Of a stretch of DNA of 64,000 nucleotides, positions 27,601 through 39,320 are shown piece by piece. The stretch comes from Plazaster borealis (Eukaryota; Echinodermata; Asteroidea; Forcipulatida; Labidiasteridae). Under the pieces are notes generated by a model. That model ran no database searches. It was not told where the DNA came from and worked only from the letters and a program-made list of their open reading frames with translations. The stretch's first letter is position 1. Each line of letters begins with the position of its first letter. The DNA is taken from contig CM037461.1 in NCBI GenBank assembly GCA_021014325.1, positions 8,089,501 to 8,153,500 on the forward strand, written 5' to 3'. Position numbers and translations under genes: made by a program.

Positions 27601-30600
27601 TGCAGAGCATTGGTTCGAACAACCACTACATCCATCCACCACCCAGACTTCTCTGTCAACAACAAAGCAACATCGTCCCAAACAAACACCAAGCGTCACC
27701 CCATCAACCGCCAAACATAACCCAATCAACCACGAAACATCACCCAATCAACCACTAAACATAACCCAATCAACCACTAAACATAACCCAATCAACCGCC
27801 AAACATAACCCAATCAACCACTAAACATCAGCCCATCAACCACTAAACATAACCTAATCAACCACTAAACATCAGCCAATAAACCATCAAACATCACCCA
27901 ATCAACCACCAGACATCAGCCCATCAACCACCAAACAGCACACCATCAACCCCCAAACATCACTCCAATCAAACACTAAACATCAACTCATCAACCACAC
28001 ATCACAACCCAATCAACTACCAACCAACACCCCGTCATCCTCCAAACATCACCCAATCAACCATCAAACATCACCCAATCAACCACTAAACATTACCCCA
28101 TCAACCACCAAAATCACCCCATCAACCATCAAACATCACCCAATCAACCACCAAACATCACCCACCAACTACCAAACATAACCCCATCAACCACTAAACA
28201 TCACCCCATCAACCATCAGACATCAGCCCACCAACCACCAAGCATAACCCCATCAACCACTAAACATCACCCCATCAACCAGCCGACCTCACCCCACCAA
28301 CCACCAAACATCACCCCATCAACCACTAAACATCACCCCATCAACCATCAGACATCAGCCCACCAACCACCAAACATCATCCCATCAACCACTAAACATC
28401 ACCCCATCAACCACCAAACATCACCCACCAACCACCAAACATCACCCACCAACCAACAAACATAACCCCATCAACCACTAAACATCACCCCATTAACCAT
28501 CAGACATCAGCCCCAAAACCACCAAACATAACCCCATCAACCACTAAACATCACCCCATCAACCAGCCGACATCACCCCACCAACCACCAAACATCACCC
28601 CATCATCCACTAAACATCACCCCAACAACCAGCAGTTATCACCTCCACCAACCGCCAATTATCACCCCCATGAACCACTAAACATCAGCCAAGCAACCAC
28701 CAATCATCACCCATCAACCACTAAACACCACCCCATCAACCAGCCGACATCACCCCACCAACCACCAATCATCACCCAATCAACCACCAAACATCACCCA
28801 CCAACTACCAAACATAACCCCATCAACCACTAAACATCACCCCATCAACCATCAGACATCAGCCCACCAACCACCAAGCATAACCCCATCAACCACTAAA
28901 CATCACCCCATCAACCAGCCGACCTCACCCCACCAACCACCAAACATCACCCCATCAACCACTAAACATCACCCCATCAACCATCAGACATCAGCCCACC
29001 AACCACCAAACATCATCCCATCAACCACTAAACATCACCCCATCAACCACCAAACATCACCCACCAACCACCAAACATCACCCACCAACCAACAAACATA
29101 ACCCCATCAACCACTAAACATCACCCCATTAACCATCAGACATCAGCCCCAAAACCACCAAACATAACCCCATCAACCACTAAACATCACCCCATCAACC
29201 AGCCGACATCACCCCACCAACCACCAAACATCACCCCATCATCCACTAAACATCACCCCGACAACCAGCAGTTATCACCTCCACCAACCGCCAATTATCA
29301 CCCCCATGAACCACTAAACATCAGCCAAGCAACCACCAATCATCACCCATCAACCACTAAACACCACCCCATCAACCAGCCGACATCACCCCACCAACCA
29401 CCAATCATCACCCATCAACCACTAAACATCACCCCATCAACCAGCCGACATCACCCCACCACCACCAAACATCACCCCATCAACCACTAAACATCACCCC
29501 ATCAACCAGCAGTTATCACCTCCACCAACCGCCAATTATCACCCCCAAGAACCACTAAACATCAGCCAAGCAACCACCAATCATCACCCATCAACCACTA
29601 AACATCACCCCATCAACCAGCCGACATCACCCCCATCAACCACCAAACATCACCCCATCAACCACTAAACATCACCCCATCAACCAGCAGTTATCACCTC
29701 TACAACCGCCAATTATCACCCCCATGAACCACTAAACATTAGCCAAGCAACCACCAATCATCACCCATCAACCACTAAACATCACCCCATCAACCAGCCG
29801 ACATCACCCCACCAACCACCAATCATTACCCATCAACCACTAAACATCACCCCATCAACCAGCCGACATCACCCCACCAACCACCAAACATCACCCCATC
29901 AACCACTAAACATCACCCCATCAACCAGCAGTTATCACCTCCACCAACCGCCAATTATCATCCCCATGAACCACTAAACATCAGCCAAGCAACCACCAAT
30001 CATCACCCATCAACCACTAAACATCACCCCATCAACCAGCCGATATCACCCCATCAACCACTAAACATCACCCCATCAACCAGCAGTTATCACCTCCACC
30101 AACCGCCAATTATCACCCCCATGAACCACTAAACATCAGCCAAGCAACCACCAATCATCACCCATCAACCACTAAACATCACCCCATCAACCAGCCGATA
30201 TCACCCCATCATCCACTAAACATCACCCCATCAACCAGCAGTTATCACCTCCACCAACCGCCAATTATCACCCCCATGAACCACTAAACATCAGCCAAGC
30301 AACCACCAATCATCACCCATCAACCACTAAACATCACCCCATCAACCAGCCGACATCACCCCACCAACCACCAATCATCACCCATCAACCACTAAACATC
30401 ACCCCATCAACCAGCCGACATCACCCCACCAACCACCAAACATCACCCCATCAACCACTAAACATCACCCCATCAACCAGCAGTTATCACCTCCACCAAC
30501 CGCCAATTATCACCCCCAAGAACCACTAAACATCAGCCAAGCAACCACCAATCATCACCCATGAACCACTAAACATCACCCCATCAACCAGCCGACATCA

Positions 30601-31182
30601 CCCCATCAACCACCAATCATCACCCATCAACCACTAAACATTACCCCATCAACCAGCCGACATCACCCCACCAACCACCAAACATCACCCCATCAACCAC
30701 TAAACATCACCCCATCAACCAGCAGTTATCACCTCCACCAACCGCCAATTATCACCCCAAGAACCACTAAACATCAGCCAAGCAACCACCAATCATCACC
30801 CATCAACCACTAAACATCACCCCATCAACCAGCCGACATCACCCCATCAACCACCAAACATCACCCCATCAACCACTAAACATCACCCCATCAACCAGCA
30901 GTTATCACCTCTACAACCGCCAATTATCACCCCCATGAACCACTAAACATTAGCCAAGCAACCACCAATCATCACCCATCAACCACTAAACATCACCCCA
31001 TCAACCAGCCGACATCACCCCACCAACCACCAATCATTACCCATCAACCACTAAACATCACCCCATCAACCAGCCGATATCACCCCATCAACCACTAAAC
31101 ATCACCCCATCAACCAGCAGTTATCACCTCCACCAACCGCCAATTATCACCCCCATCAACCACTAAACATCAGCCAAGCAAC
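27600..31182. repeat. large satellite of about 22-bp monomers with higher-order structure
   Basis: About 3.6 kb built from variants of ATCAACCACTAAACATCACC plus CC (21-23 bp). The plus strand has almost no G. Higher-order blocks mix recognisable monomer types (..AGCCGACATC.., ..AGCAGTTATCACC.., ..GCCAATTATC..). Large copies are visible at offsets of about 636 bp (28,161 versus 28,797) and about 1,211 bp (29,701 versus 30,912). The 22-bp period and frequent stops argue against coding. Confidence 0.92.
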
Positions 31183-31199
31183 CTCGGATAGCGAGGAAG

Positions 31200-31450
31200 A
31201 CTGCAATCCCCCTTCTTGCCGAAGTCGGGTTTCAGTGTAGCTGACGATGTGAGGCTCGTGAATGTTGGTGTTCACTTGCCAATGTTTGTAAAAGAAAGAA
31301 GACGGTGTGAAGTATGTTCAGTGAACAAAGTCGAGTCAAGGCCACACAGCAAGTGCAACACTAGCTATATATTTATGTGTGTCAATGAGAAAACTGCTTC
31401 ACCGAAGCATACCATTCCAAGTTGGACAGCCAGTTTTCACTCAAGCCTGG
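31200..31450 (+). pseudogene. transposase C-terminal zinc-ribbon relic (piggyBac-like)
   Basis: The frame from about 31,216 encodes HLPMFVKERRRCEVCSVN, then RPHSKCNTS and MCVNEK. A frameshift to ENCFTEAYH completes the Cys/His pattern (CxxC, C, C, then NCFxxxYH) that ends many piggyBac-type transposases. No catalytic domain is present nearby. The relic directly borders the satellite. Family assignment is by motif shape only. Confidence 0.45.
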
Positions 31451-32189
31451 GCTTGGTTACATCAGTGGAATAACCAGACATGTTCATAGGTTGGGGGGGG
31501 GGGGGCAAGTGGGGGCAAAAAGTATGTTGAGGCTACTTAAGTTTATCGAACCTTTCAATTGTGCATTTTTTTCAATCTCAATTGCGGTGGAGGCTAGAGG
31601 GGGGCAAAGGTCGTGAGCGGGGGTCAAAGGTTTTGAGCAGCAGAGGGGGGGGGGGGGGCTACAGCCCAATTTGCCTGTGCCTCTGGGTTACATTGATTTA
31701 TAATATTTGACATTTCTAATCCAATAATGTAACTGAAGTAGACACTTATCACAATAATAAGACCCTCTTTTGCAAGTTCTGTGTATAAAAAGTGCGACTG
31801 AAAATTATGTGGTTCCATGTACAATAATAATGTACATAAAAAGGGACCAGACTAATTTACTTCCAGCCTCGATCTGATGACAATGATTTCGTTGTGTAAT
31901 GTAAGAAAACAAATGTTGAACCACCATGATAAAGACTAATAATGTGTATATTTGTATTTACTGATCAGTTCATTTCATTGGAAGTTGGATTCAAACCTCA
32001 GACCTCATAGCCTGTCGGTACTTTAAAGTCCCATCACTAAATATGCACGATAATTAGCGAAAATTTATATTTATGTATATATATATATATATGTGTATTT
32101 CAAACTGTCTCTACAACATCTGGAAAGGTTATTAGCTTTGAACAAAGTATGAAATCAACAATACAAAGGAGTTATACACGTTTCCCGAC
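31451..32189. other. intergenic with poly-G runs and (AT)n
   Basis: G runs lie at about 31,491-31,504 and 31,646-31,659 around GGGGGCAAA-type sequence, and a short (TA)n at about 32,077-32,092. No gene is recognised. Confidence 0.5.
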
Positions 32190-32366
32190 GGTCTACTGGG
32201 TCTACTTGGTTTACTTGGGGTCTACTGGGGGTCTACTAGACCCAGTAGACCCAGTAAACCCAGTACAACCAGTAAACCCAGTATACCCAGTATACCCAGT
32301 AGACCCACCGTACACCCAGTAGACCCAGTAGACCAAGTAAACCAAGTAGACCCCAGCAGACCCAAG
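32190..32366. repeat. GTAGACCCA minisatellite forming a large hairpin
   Basis: Tandem variants of a 9-bp unit (GTAGACCCA) run to the right of 32,237. The reverse complement (TGGGTCTAC) runs to the left from 32,190. Arms of about 45 bases can pair around GGTCTACTAGACC. The ORFs with VYW or LGL repeats over this region are artefacts of the repeat. Confidence 0.85.
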
Positions 32367-33039
32367 TGTGGACCAGCAATGTAGCGCTGCAACCTGATGA
32401 CTGGGGGTTGGAAAACCCAGTGTGAACGTTTGCTACCCGAGAAAATGGACAACAATCCAGCCCAGACGCATTATTGAAACTAAAACGCTGTAAATGTATG
32501 GAGTGTTGTGATACTATGATATGTTCGTGCAAAAAAATGGGTTGTTTTGCACCGACTCGTGTGGAAAATGTTAAGAAGGACTTTGCACTAATATTCCATT
32601 GACGAACTTGGTTATTAATGCACAACGTTTATATGTAAAAGGGTAAAATTATGAAAGAATATTTGTGTGCTATAACATGTAGATTGTGTGTGACGTTCTT
32701 TGACTAGATTGAATGCCATCGATAGAGGTCATTTGAGACATGATGGAATCATTCAAACCGAAGAATACATATGATGATATGCAATGTATTTCTATTCACT
32801 TCTAATACACTTATTGTCCTGAAAATGAATAGTTTTAGAGATAATTGACCTCAAAATTTGAAAATTACCACCTAATTTAAATATGCAAATTAGGTCACTT
32901 CTGGTTCAAAACTCTTGTCCCATTTTGGATATGTCATAAATGACTACATAATAAACAAGAATCATCAATAAAACAAACTTTTGCAATTTGTGTGACTCAA
33001 CATGGACAAAATGTCTAATTCTGGTCCTCTACAAGAGCA
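32367..33039. other. intergenic, nothing recognised
   Basis: AT-rich sequence between the minisatellite and the LINE tail. No gene or repeat is recognised. Confidence 0.35.
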
Positions 33040-34148
33040 AACACAGCAAGTGGGTTGGGTCGGTGGTGTCAAATGCATTGCCTCTTAATTGTGGTGTCCC
33101 ACAGGGCTCTGTTTTGGGACCTGTGTTTTAAGTCTTTACACTGCACCCCTTGAAGACATAATATTGCGCCATGGAATGAACTACATGATGTATGCTGACG
33201 ATACCCAACTGTACGGACTTGCACACGTGACCATTTCCCAATTACCAACACTGAACAGTGTGTTGAACGAAACACGTGAGTGGATGCATGTTAACATGTT
33301 CGCAATCAACGACAGGAAAACCGAGGTCATTGGATTTTCCTCAAAATTTGGTAGGAAAGCTCCACGGGCACGTGGGGAAGTCAGTGTTCATTCTCTCCCA
33401 GAGGTGCATGACATTGGGGTTATGTTAGATGCATCAGGCACTGCACTATGTGTACTCATGTCACAAAGCTGTGCAAATCAGCCTCTTATTCATTGTGGCG
33501 GATCGGTAAAATACGTAACCTGCTCGACCGAAATTCAACTAAGAAATTAATCCATGCATTTGTTACCTTCAAACTTGATTATTGCAACAGTTTGCTATTT
33601 GGCCTGCATTAGTTCGAATTGAGGAAATTAAAGGCCATTCAAAGTTCAGCTGCACATATTACTCCAGTGCTGAAAAGTTTACATTGGCTTCCAATAAAAT
33701 AAGCGTTTGGAATTTAAAATTTGGTGAATTGTCTGCAAGATTCTTAAGGGAATAGCTTCAGGGTATCTTTGTGAGCTACTAAGTGTCAAACCAACTACAC
33801 GCACTCTTCGCTTGACATCCTCTGGTGCGGTATCTTTACAGCAGCCACTTGGTTAAACTAAATACTATGGCGATCGATCATTCACTGTATTTGCCCCCGC
33901 TTGTGAAATGTACTGCCGACGAAAATCTTATCTACTGATACCCTTGAAAATTTTAAAACTTCTTTGAAAACCCACCTTCTTAAAAATCACTTTTTTATTA
34001 CTTAATAATAATAATGTTATTGTCATTGTTAATAATCAATTTATCTGTATTTGTTAATAACTTATAAATTTTTATTGTACAGCACTTTGTGATGTATATA
34101 TGTGACATGGAATTTTTTTTTTTAATAATACAAATTATTATTAGTAGT
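33040..34148 (+). pseudogene. CR1/L2-like LINE, 3' part of reverse transcriptase
   Basis: Frames in order show NCGVPQGSVLGP, then MMYADDTQLYGL (the RT catalytic box), WMHVNMFAINDRKTEVIGFS, LDYCNSLLFGL and LKSLHWLPIK, ending about 33,990 in KTHLLKNHF. Several frameshifts and stops separate them. The 3' tail (GCACTTTGTGATGTATATATG and an A/T-rich repeat) is CR1/L2-like. The element is 5'-truncated and dead. Confidence 0.8.
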
Positions 34149-35937
34149 ATTAAGTGTATTGCCAATCAAATACAAATAACACATTTGGGATTCAAGCCCA
34201 CACTCTTAAGGACTCCACCATTTTAATTTAAATTCGATGCTTAGATCGCTCGGCCGCGACACTTTTCGCCTTAGTTTTCATCCTTCTGAAATTGACAATT
34301 AAGTAAATACAAGAGAAAATACCATCAACAAGTCCTTTGTTGAACACCCTGTTGAACATTTCTGACATTGTTTTGCCATCCAGGTAATATTTTTTTTTCC
34401 AGTTCAAAAATTTGACTACCGCTTCGTAAAATTTTAAGACACTTATTTTTTTGTTTCTGTAAATATGTTTGCTATTCTACTCATCTGTTCAATGTACTTT
34501 TCTTAAGAACCGTTTATTCAACACAAAAACTTAGCTAGCTATCAAAATCAACATCTTGATTAAACAATGCTTGACAGATTGTCGAAACGTCAAGACTCTA
34601 CCAAACCGTCAAGCAAGTTCTTCTTGGAACCAAGTTCTAGATTATGAAATATGTGTTTTTATGTATTCTTGAACAATTGTCAAATCTATTGACTTGTCTA
34701 ATCACGAAGCAGTGTGTAATTTGTTGTACGACAATCTGATTTCCCCACTCCCCTGGCTACATTTCGTAATACTTGGCATAATCTTGTACCCCCCCCCCCC
34801 CCGAGAGACCTACTTAGCTTAGTGAGGGGCCCAAAGTTGGATAACAACGATGGGGCTTGTTGTCTCTAGCACCTGTAACTTGGCAATTTGTTACGATCGA
34901 TTTCTAGCTTGGCTGCATGGTGTGTCGGCGGTAAAATGTTTAGATAAAGAACAAGGTTTGTGTAAAGCTTTCAAGTCTGACAGCCCGGTATTTTCATCTC
35001 TTAATAGTTAATTGCAACAGGCAGACTTAGCAGTGATCAAACCTTCTTAACAACACATCATTTATTCTTTGATACACAAAGCCAATGCATACAAATGGCG
35101 ACGTGGCGAGAGGGCGCCGAAGAAAAAATTGAATCGCCTCTGTTGCAGCCTTTCTTTTACTCGATCATTCAACCCAACTCCGTCCCCTACACCAACCTTG
35201 TTTAGGGGTTCAAGTTTTGGGCGGTAAAGCACACTGAATACATGTAATATAGTGCGCTGTTTCACATGAAAGGATAGGGTTTTTTTTGTCGCTGATATTG
35301 CCTGGCTTGTTCAGTGCAACAGTATAAATGACAATAACAAATAATAATAATAATAATAACAGAAATCTCAGTGATAAAAATCATAATAACCAATAAGGAT
35401 AATAGGCCTAACAATCATATTAATAATATTATGTGTAATAATTTTGGCAACAATAATAGCGCTAATGTTTATATTATTATTAAAAGCATCAGTGCATACA
35501 GTTCACTTTATAAGCAAAGAAAGTCCAAACGGCTCAGTCGGGCTTGTCATAACTGCTTGACATAACAAATTGATTGTCACTTTGCATAAGTGTTCTGCCA
35601 TATGTCAATTTGTCTCAACGTTTTTGGTTTCATTTGTGTTGCGGGATCCAGTTAAATTGAGGTAAATCTGTGGCCCATGGCCAGATTTGTAAGGGTAAAG
35701 GTCTCACATGGCCTCATTTTATAATATTTACCACTAATTGTTATTACTGAGTTCAGCCGAAATTGTAAGCTGATAAGCGACCGTCGGTTCAGACGGGGCT
35801 AATATTTCAACCAGTGATTCATCCCGGTGGAAATTTCATTGCCCGTGACTATATGTGGCTGATCGTTGCCCGTTTTTATTTTTATGTGAGCCGCTTCGTT
35901 GCCTTTGACTTTATTTGGGCTGATTGTAGCCCGTGAT
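34149..35937. other. intergenic; poly-C run and small tandem repeat
   Basis: A poly-C run lies at 34,787-34,802, (AAT)n-like sequence at about 35,340-35,360, and a diverged about 55-bp repeat at 35,830-35,935 (TTGCCCGTGACT, TTGCCTTTGACTTTATTTGG). No gene is recognised. Confidence 0.5.
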
Positions 35938-36544
35938 TTAAAGGAGCACAACGGTTCACTGTTTACGTAATTTAGTGTTGTAGAGTCATATACAATTATT
36001 TGTAGATGTTTTTATTTTATTTTTGACTTAAGGAGAAATGATCGAAAAAAGAAAAGCGGTCGAAGGTCAGCGTAAACTTTTTACCAGCCGTTGCTAGTTT
36101 CAAATTTACGGGATAGTGCTGCGCAATTCTGCAAGACTGGTGCTCTATTTATGTAAATGTTTTTACTATGGCTATGCAAGAGGATCTAGTCTACATATCC
36201 ATCCAGCTCATAGGCGTGTATAAACAAAAAACATAATAAACGCGTCAGTCCAGTTGACGCTCCTTTGACATCCAAAGATCGTCCCCCCAAAACACAAAGA
36301 AACAAACACAACATATGGTGAGAACAACAAGAAAAAAGTCCAACAAGCATAATAAATCCAAAGGTGACTGAAAAACGTACAACAACAAGTACATATATTT
36401 TTGCATTGCCAAAAGTAGTTGGAATGCGATCGCAACCTTCCATCCTCCCGACGGTCGTTGCGACGATCAGGTTTTACCTTTGGTACGGAGAGCCCATAAA
36501 GGGACAGGTGAACTTTTGTTAAATATTAAAAACGGGTAAAATAT

Positions 36545-37065
36545 ATTTGCTCCCTCTAAATATTATGTTGTTTCCTCGTAATACTTTATTTTGTTTCCCC
36601 GAATTTGTATTCCATTCCTTCGAAGCTTATTTTGTTCCTTCCATATATGATTTAGAGGGTATGTAGAAAATTGTTTTGATTGGACAATTAATCATTCACC
36701 TGGACGAAATCTTATTCCGAGGGAACGAAAAAATATCTTGAGGGAATGGAATATTTTGTTTTGTTTTAGGGAACGAAAGCGTTCGAGGAAACGAAAGCGT
36801 ATTTTGGGGACACAAAAGCGTTAAAGGAAATGAAAGCGTATTTTGAGGGAACGAACAAATATTTCTGGGAATCGAAATTGTATTTTTGGGGAACTAAATT
36901 TTATTTCAAGGGAATGAAAGCATATCTTGAGGGAACGAAAGCGTTTAAAGGAACGAAAGCGTTCGTTCGAAGGAACGAAAGCGTATTTCGAGGTAATGAA
37001 ATAATGTTTTGAGGGAACAATACTTCGAGGGATGCAAACAAATTTCGAGGGAGAAATTGTTGTTT
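36545..37065. repeat. GAGGGAACGAAAGCGTATTT minisatellite with inverted left part
   Basis: From 36,715 about 14 degenerate units of 20-27 bp read GAGGGAACGAAAGCGTATTT. From 36,545 to 36,655 the units run in the opposite sense (CCTCTAAATATTATGTTGTTTCC-like). A matching array with the same inverted layout lies at 57,790-58,120. Confidence 0.75.
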
Positions 37066-38057
37066 GTATGTCCACCTTTGTATTTGTATTTGTATTTGTT
37101 TTCACTTAACCCTTTAATTTGGCTTTTTTGTCACAAAATTGTTTCAACTTACACAATTGCACCTTCAATAACACATAAGTGGTATTCTTATGTATTGACA
37201 AAATTAGTCTTATTTAATTATCAAGAAATTCCGTGAAAATAAGGGGGAGGAACGTACACAGAGCATTGAAACGTTGCGATTTTAAAACAGCGGATTCGAA
37301 CAGCTAGGTGTACCGATTGACAAACCCGCATTGGCTTTGTACTTTATGGTCTGAATCCCTATCCCTTCCCCTCCCACATGTTCATGAGCTCCTACTTATA
37401 GCTATTTCTCGGCTCGGGGGTTTCTGTCTCGCTAGCACCGAGCCACTGCGCTAGCTACACGGGATATTGCCTCCGATCTACGTCTCGCAAGCCCCCACGC
37501 CGTGGACTGTAGAACACGCTTCCGTTGCATGGACTGTCTGAAATATAATCTTACGTTCGATTTTTCGTAATTATTTACAACTTGTATCCATAATTTGAAT
37601 ACATGGTCCTTTTTGTAAAACACACATCAATAATTCTTAAAGAACAGAGTTGAATTTGGTGCAGTAATTAGCCTTGTCCAAGGCTCTTTACTCAAGCACC
37701 CCGCTTTGAATTCACCGGGTAGCATAACAATACTGGCACGGTACTACTGCAACACTTGATATAAAGTATACCGTGGGGTCGAAGCATGGTTTTTCAACCT
37801 CGTGCCAACAAACGAAGCCGAAACAGAGCCTTGTTTCCACTGTAAACGGCAGCTTATGTTTTTCTTTATCATTGCGCCGGGATTACAGCGCAAATTACGT
37901 ACGCTGGAATCGGATATTGAATATTCATTTCCTGTACTGGGCGGATAATCGTCCAATCACACGGCTAGAAGTGTTTACGCGTGGCGCGCAAGCTTACGCC
38001 GGCGCTAATTTACTCGTAACGCAATCAATACATACCGGCACTGGATGTACAATCTAT

Positions 38058-38099
38058 TAGTGCGCGCGCGTACGCAAAACCGTTTTGCGTCGCGCGCTA
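38058..38099. repeat. GC-rich near-perfect palindrome
   Basis: TACGCAAAACCGTTTTGCGT lies inside alternating GCGCGCG arms. The whole 42 bases can form a hairpin. It sits near the left arm of the 37.7-39.2 kb element. Confidence 0.7.
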
Positions 38100-38167
38100 A
38101 TTGACCCTTCGCGAAACGGAGCCTAAAGACGTGACAGGAATTGAACATTTACAGACAATTTTATACA

Positions 38168-38701
38168 GGGTGCGTTCGATTAGCTTCCCCGGGTCGACCC
38201 AGGTCTCCCCCTGGTGCGTTAGAATAGCTTTGACGTCATTCTCGGGGCTCACCCGGGTCAGCCCCAAGTACCCTGCTTGTGGAGCGGGTCACTAGGGGCT
38301 GACCGAGGTGCATGACGTCACGACGAAAAACTTTCTCAATGGCCACCATTTTTTTTGTACTTCAGCGGGACATTTTTAGGAAAATTGACACACATTTTCA
38401 CCCTTAAAACACCGACTTTGTGAGCATTAAGTATTTTTATATTCGAGGACGAGCACTTGTGTATCGACCTGGGCTTGTACAATAATTAACGTTGCAGTTT
38501 TACCTTGAGAATAATTATTTTACGATCTTTTCGTGAATCCGGATGTAATGCACAACACGAACAAGTAGTTCCGGGTCGAGCTGTCCCACGATGCATTGGT
38601 GTGAATGCTGGGGGGAAGTTGGCGTTCGATTAGCTCATGGCAAGGGCTCACCCGGATGAACACACTAGGGGTCGACCCGGGGAAGCTCATCGAACGCACC
38701 C
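38168..38701. mobile_element. MITE with 33-bp TIRs nested in the 37.7-39.2 kb element
   Basis: The left end GGGTGCGTTCGATTAGCTTC continues to CCCGGGTCGACCC and pairs with the right end (38,669-38,701) with one mismatch in 33. Internal sequence is non-coding. I could not identify a clean target duplication. Confidence 0.8.
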
Positions 38702-38752
38702 ATAGATTTTCCAACATAATTACACTTTTATAACAAAAGGGCATTTATGAAT

Positions 38753-38907
38753 GGGAATAAAAGAGTGATTACTCGGTCTTGAACGTGCGTTTTAAACCTG
38801 ATAGGGTCGTGGCCGTGCGTTCGGCTCGGTCCTTTATCGCACGGCCACGACCCTGCCGGTTTTTTAAAAACAAACGTTCAAAGACCTCATCCCACTCTTT
38901 TATCCCC
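38753..38907. mobile_element. small foldback MITE
   Basis: Arms of about 65 bp (GGGAATAAAAGAGTG ... AGGGTCGTGGCCGTGCG and its complement) surround a loop of about 15 bases. It is wholly palindromic and has no coding. Confidence 0.75.
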
Positions 38908-39220
38908 TTAGTGTTTATCAACAAGACTTTACCAATGAGCATACACCTTCGGGAAATATTAGCATAAAGCAACTCCGCCCACAATCTGACCTTTTTAAAG
39001 TGGAATTAAGGCTCTGTTTCGGCTTCGTTTTTTGGTACGAGGTTGAAAAACCATGCTTCGACCCCACAGTATACTGTATATCAAGTACTGCAGTACCGTG
39101 CCAGTATTGTTATGCTACCTGGTGAATTCAAAGCGGGGCGCTTGAGTAAAGAGCTTTAGACAAGGCTATGCAAGGTAATTAACTTGTATATAAAGCTGGA
39201 AGTTAAACTAACTCCGAAGA

Positions 39221-39268
39221 TCACGTGGGTTATCCGAACCAAAAACATGGTTCGTATGACCCACGTGA
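39221..39268. repeat. hairpin with CACGTG ends
   Basis: TCACGTGGGTTATCCGAACC and GGTTCGTATGACCCACGTGA pair with two mismatches around an 8-base loop. The same hairpin is present in the other X copy at about 58,724-58,774, so the structure is kept. Confidence 0.7.
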
Positions 39269-39320
39269 CCTTGATTTTTAGAAAAAAAATATTCAAAACG
39301 ACCAGATTTGATGTTTTTTT

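Larger units (their letters stand above)
37671..39174. mobile_element. TIR element inserted in repeat X (filled site)
   Basis: The inverted termini are about 175-190 bp and begin GCCTTGTCCAAGGCTCTTTA on the left (37,671 on). The right arm runs from about 38,995 to 39,166. Flanking GTAATTA at 37,664-37,670 and 39,175-39,181 looks like the target duplication. The paralogous copy of X at 58,670-58,700 (ACAGTATTTAACTTG) is uninterrupted and serves as the empty site. No transposase is present. Confidence 0.75.
35938..39320. repeat. repeat X copy 1, containing a 1.5-kb insertion
   Basis: AAGGAGCACAACGGTTCACT to about 36,375 matches 46,133-46,474. About 36,385-37,670 plus 39,175-39,310 matches 57,622-58,830 in order (CAAAAGTAGTTGGAATGCGA, GAGGGAACGAAA minisatellite, CTCGGGG, ACAGAGTTGAATTTGGT, then CTAACTCCG and a CACGTG hairpin). 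It has no coding capacity that I recognise. Confidence 0.75.

Noticed and set aside
27600..31182. Possible CRISPR array or repetitive coding region
   Set aside because: There are no unique spacers between repeats, the host is eukaryotic, and the 22-bp period with stops in all frames excludes a repeat protein.
32236..32625. Minus-strand ORF with LGLLG and VYW repeats (collagen-like look)
   Set aside because: The repeats are the direct translation of a 9-bp minisatellite. There is no Gly-X-Y pattern, and the frame is only open because the unit is a multiple of three.
36821..37105. Minus-strand ORF with FRSFKRFRSLK repeats
   Set aside because: It is a translation of the GAGGGAACGAAA minisatellite.
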